From positions 1 through 7,575 of the forward strand of contig DAOWHY010000028.1 of assembly GCA_030641185.1 (NCBI GenBank): a DNA stretch of 7,575 nt, given 5' to 3'. The notes under the pieces were generated by a model. That model worked only from the letters and a program-made list of their open reading frames with translations, ran no database searches and was not told where the DNA came from. Shown piece after piece: positions 6,776 to 7,575 of this stretch; position 1 is the first letter of the stretch; every line of letters begins with the position of its first letter. This stretch comes from Candidatus Moraniibacteriota bacterium (lineage in GTDB: Bacteria; Patescibacteriota; Minisyncoccia; JAHIHE01; JAGLIN01). Position numbers and translations under genes: made by a program.

Positions 6776-6897
6776 CGGATCACCCAATGCCCTTTCAGGC
6801 AAAGACCACATACATAGTACCGATCAGAAGACCGCTTTTATGTATGTGGATTTAAACCATACTCCAAACAAAAAGCCTGAAGGTTAGGTTACCCCGA
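6745..6897 (-). ncRNA. Candidate structured RNA: riboswitch/attenuator leader or small RNA
   Basis: On the minus strand this ~153-nt stretch folds by eye into a long rod. A closing stem pairs 6894-6897 with 6775-6778, with an irregular extension. Then 6875-6881 pairs with 6794-6800 (7 bp), 6839-6849 with 6806-6816 (11 bp, perfect), and the apical 6830-6834 with 6821-6825. The rod is followed by an intrinsic terminator. Two positions are G-U pairs as minus-strand RNA but A-C mismatches as plus-strand RNA, which favours the minus strand. An alternative 8-bp hairpin with a GAAA tetraloop (6777-6784 with 6765-6772) would exclude the terminator. The next gene on this strand starts at 6704. I match it to no known RNA class, and no clear promoter is seen upstream, where a REP hairpin abuts it. 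Confidence 0.5.
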
Positions 6898-6898
6898 T

Positions 6899-6925
6899 GT
6901 TGGTTCAGGTCTCCTGACCTGAACC
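6899..6925 (+). repeat. REP hairpin E, left end of the RAYT element
   Basis: A GTTGG head (6899-6903) overlaps a perfect 10-bp stem 6902-6911 / 6916-6925 around loop TCCT. It is the best-formed of the five REP hairpins and lies 22 bp beyond the transposase stop codon (6947-6949). Its left edge touches the structured-RNA candidate. Confidence 0.8.
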
Positions 6926-6946
6926 TTGTATTTCTTAAGAGCGTGG

Positions 6947-7060
6947 CTATAACCAACTATCAGTTCTAAGCTCGCAATTTTTATTAGCCGAGGACCAATA
7001 CCAATCCTTCGGTTTCATAACATAATTTCTTTTCAAAGGATTCTCGTGAATATAGCGATA
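6947..7060 (-). pseudogene. RAYT transposase, C-terminal fragment
   Basis: The minus strand encodes 37 residues beginning YRYIHENPLKRNYV and continuing with a DWYWSSA stretch, then a TAG stop at 6947-6949. YIHENP followed by a W-x-WSSA motif is the characteristic C-terminal end of RAYT/Y1 transposases. No start codon belongs to it, and a stop (7061-7063) lies just upstream inside the inserted element. It is the tail of the gene whose first part lies at 7180-7551, separated from it by the MITE-like insertion. Joining the flanks directly also gives a shifted frame, and roughly 35-50 family residues are missing between the halves, so the gene is dead. Confidence 0.8.
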
Positions 7061-7253
7061 TTATTCTAAATTTTCTTTTTTGTCATTTCGAGCCCGTAGG
7101 GCGAGAAATCTCTTCACAATTATAAATCCTTAGGTTTATCCCATTTTCAATAGTTAAGAGATTCCTCAATCGCGAGAGTTTATGCTGAATTTATTTCAGT
7201 GCTCATTTCGGAATGACAAAATGGATTGGAAAATTTAGAATAGTACCGCTGTA
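7051..7253. mobile_element. MITE-like palindromic insertion (199 bp plus flanking TA) in the RAYT gene
   Basis: Terminal inverted repeats 7054-7075 and 7229-7250 match in 20 of 22 positions. Inner inverted repeats follow: 7081-7091 with 7208-7218 (10 of 11; TGTCATTTCGA type) and 7103-7114 with 7156-7167 (11 of 12; GAGAAATCTCTT type). Dinucleotide TA flanks both ends (7051-7052, 7252-7253), as expected for a Tc1/mariner/IS630-type duplication. It encodes no transposase. A small extra palindrome (CTGAA/TTCAG, about 7184-7198) lies in the right arm. The TGTCATTYCGA...GAAATCTC wording resembles palindromic repeats common in several bacterial phyla. Confidence 0.65.
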
Positions 7254-7551
7254 TCTTCAACATATTCGGCTCTGTTTGCCTGATATTTTTTAAAACCTCT
7301 CTGGCAACAAACTTCTTGAAATCACGAATAAATCCTATTGTGTCTTTTGAAAATGTAATTAGATGAAGATGATTGATCATAAAAACAAATCCGTAAAGTT
7401 TAAGCTCCTTGTTCTTTTGAAAATATTTTAAGGAATTGGCGATAATATTCCAGCGGTAATGTCTGTCTAAAACATAATACCAATTTTTTATTGTAAAGGT
7501 TAGGAAATATGTTCCTTCGTTTAGTTCTTGGTTAACCCTTATGGAAGGCAT
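7180..7551 (-). pseudogene. RAYT transposase (Y1/HUH), N-terminal fragment
   Basis: The 123-codon frame encodes about 100 genuine residues of a Y1-type single-strand transposase. It starts MPSIRVNQEL, has the family's YFLTFT strand (15-20), then VFMINHLHLI with the metal-binding H-L-H (H61, H63). A basic helix RDFKKFVAREVLKNIRQTEP (76-95) follows. After residue 100 the sequence enters the inserted MITE-like element, so the last ~23 residues and the stop at 7180 are not transposase. The central portion, where RAYT enzymes are expected to carry the catalytic tyrosine, is missing; the tail is found at 6947-7060. RAYT proteins cut and move REP hairpins, and five such hairpins occur in this window. 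The ATG at 7551 matches the family's usual beginning; no Shine-Dalgarno sequence is visible. Confidence 0.85.
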
Positions 7552-7575
7552 AAGTTTTTTAATTATGCTTTAAGA

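Larger units (their letters stand above)
6897..7575 (-). mobile_element. RAYT (REP-associated tyrosine transposase) element, runs past the window end
   Basis: The element is bounded on the left by ATGTTGG plus REP hairpin E and a subterminal TATTTCTTAAGAGC read outside-in. It contains a decayed transposase gene on the minus strand. On the right, the final 13 bases (7563-7575) equal 4955-4967, which in the relic lie just inside an inverted REP. The right terminal repeat is therefore expected within the next ~40 bases beyond the window. The two ends would then form imperfect terminal inverted repeats of about 45 bp. Confidence 0.7.

Overview
The window is AT-rich DNA from a bacterium. Lysine-rich proteins, starts with no clear Shine-Dalgarno sequence, a calcium-binding TSP3-repeat surface protein, and a MEMO-CapA fusion all suggest a Patescibacteria/CPR (Parcubacteria-like) genome. 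That assignment is inference: there is no marker gene here. All intact genes end in TAA and no reading frame needs a recoded stop.

Left part (1-4718, + strand): the 3' part of an ABC-F ATPase gene; a good sigma70-type promoter (786-814); an anchored TSP3-repeat protein with a C-terminal KPVIYLYP domain; and, 2 nt further on, an anchored protein fusing a MEMO-like domain to a CapA (PGA_cap) phosphoesterase-like domain. The last two look like a two-gene cell-envelope operon, closed by a strong intrinsic terminator (4681-4718).

Middle (4719-5027): an intergenic block of four REP-type hairpins in mirror order, two facing right and two facing left. The outer pair carries what look like the two ends of a RAYT transposase element whose body has been replaced by about 150 bp. 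Then come two minus-strand genes for membrane proteins of unknown function (5028-5672 and 5748-6704).

Upstream of those genes, on their strand, lies a roughly 150-nt highly foldable stretch ending in an intrinsic terminator 40 nt before the start codon (6745-6897). It looks like an undescribed riboswitch/attenuator or a free-standing small RNA.

Right part (6897-7575): a RAYT (Y1/HUH transposase) element bounded by a REP hairpin. Its gene is broken by a 199-bp MITE-like insertion with terminal inverted repeats and TA at both ends, and the middle of the coding sequence is lost. The window ends inside what should be the other terminal repeat. A 62-bp direct repeat (59/62 identical) at 4745-4806 and 6897-6958 brackets both membrane-protein genes and the RNA candidate, so this block could be lost by recombination.
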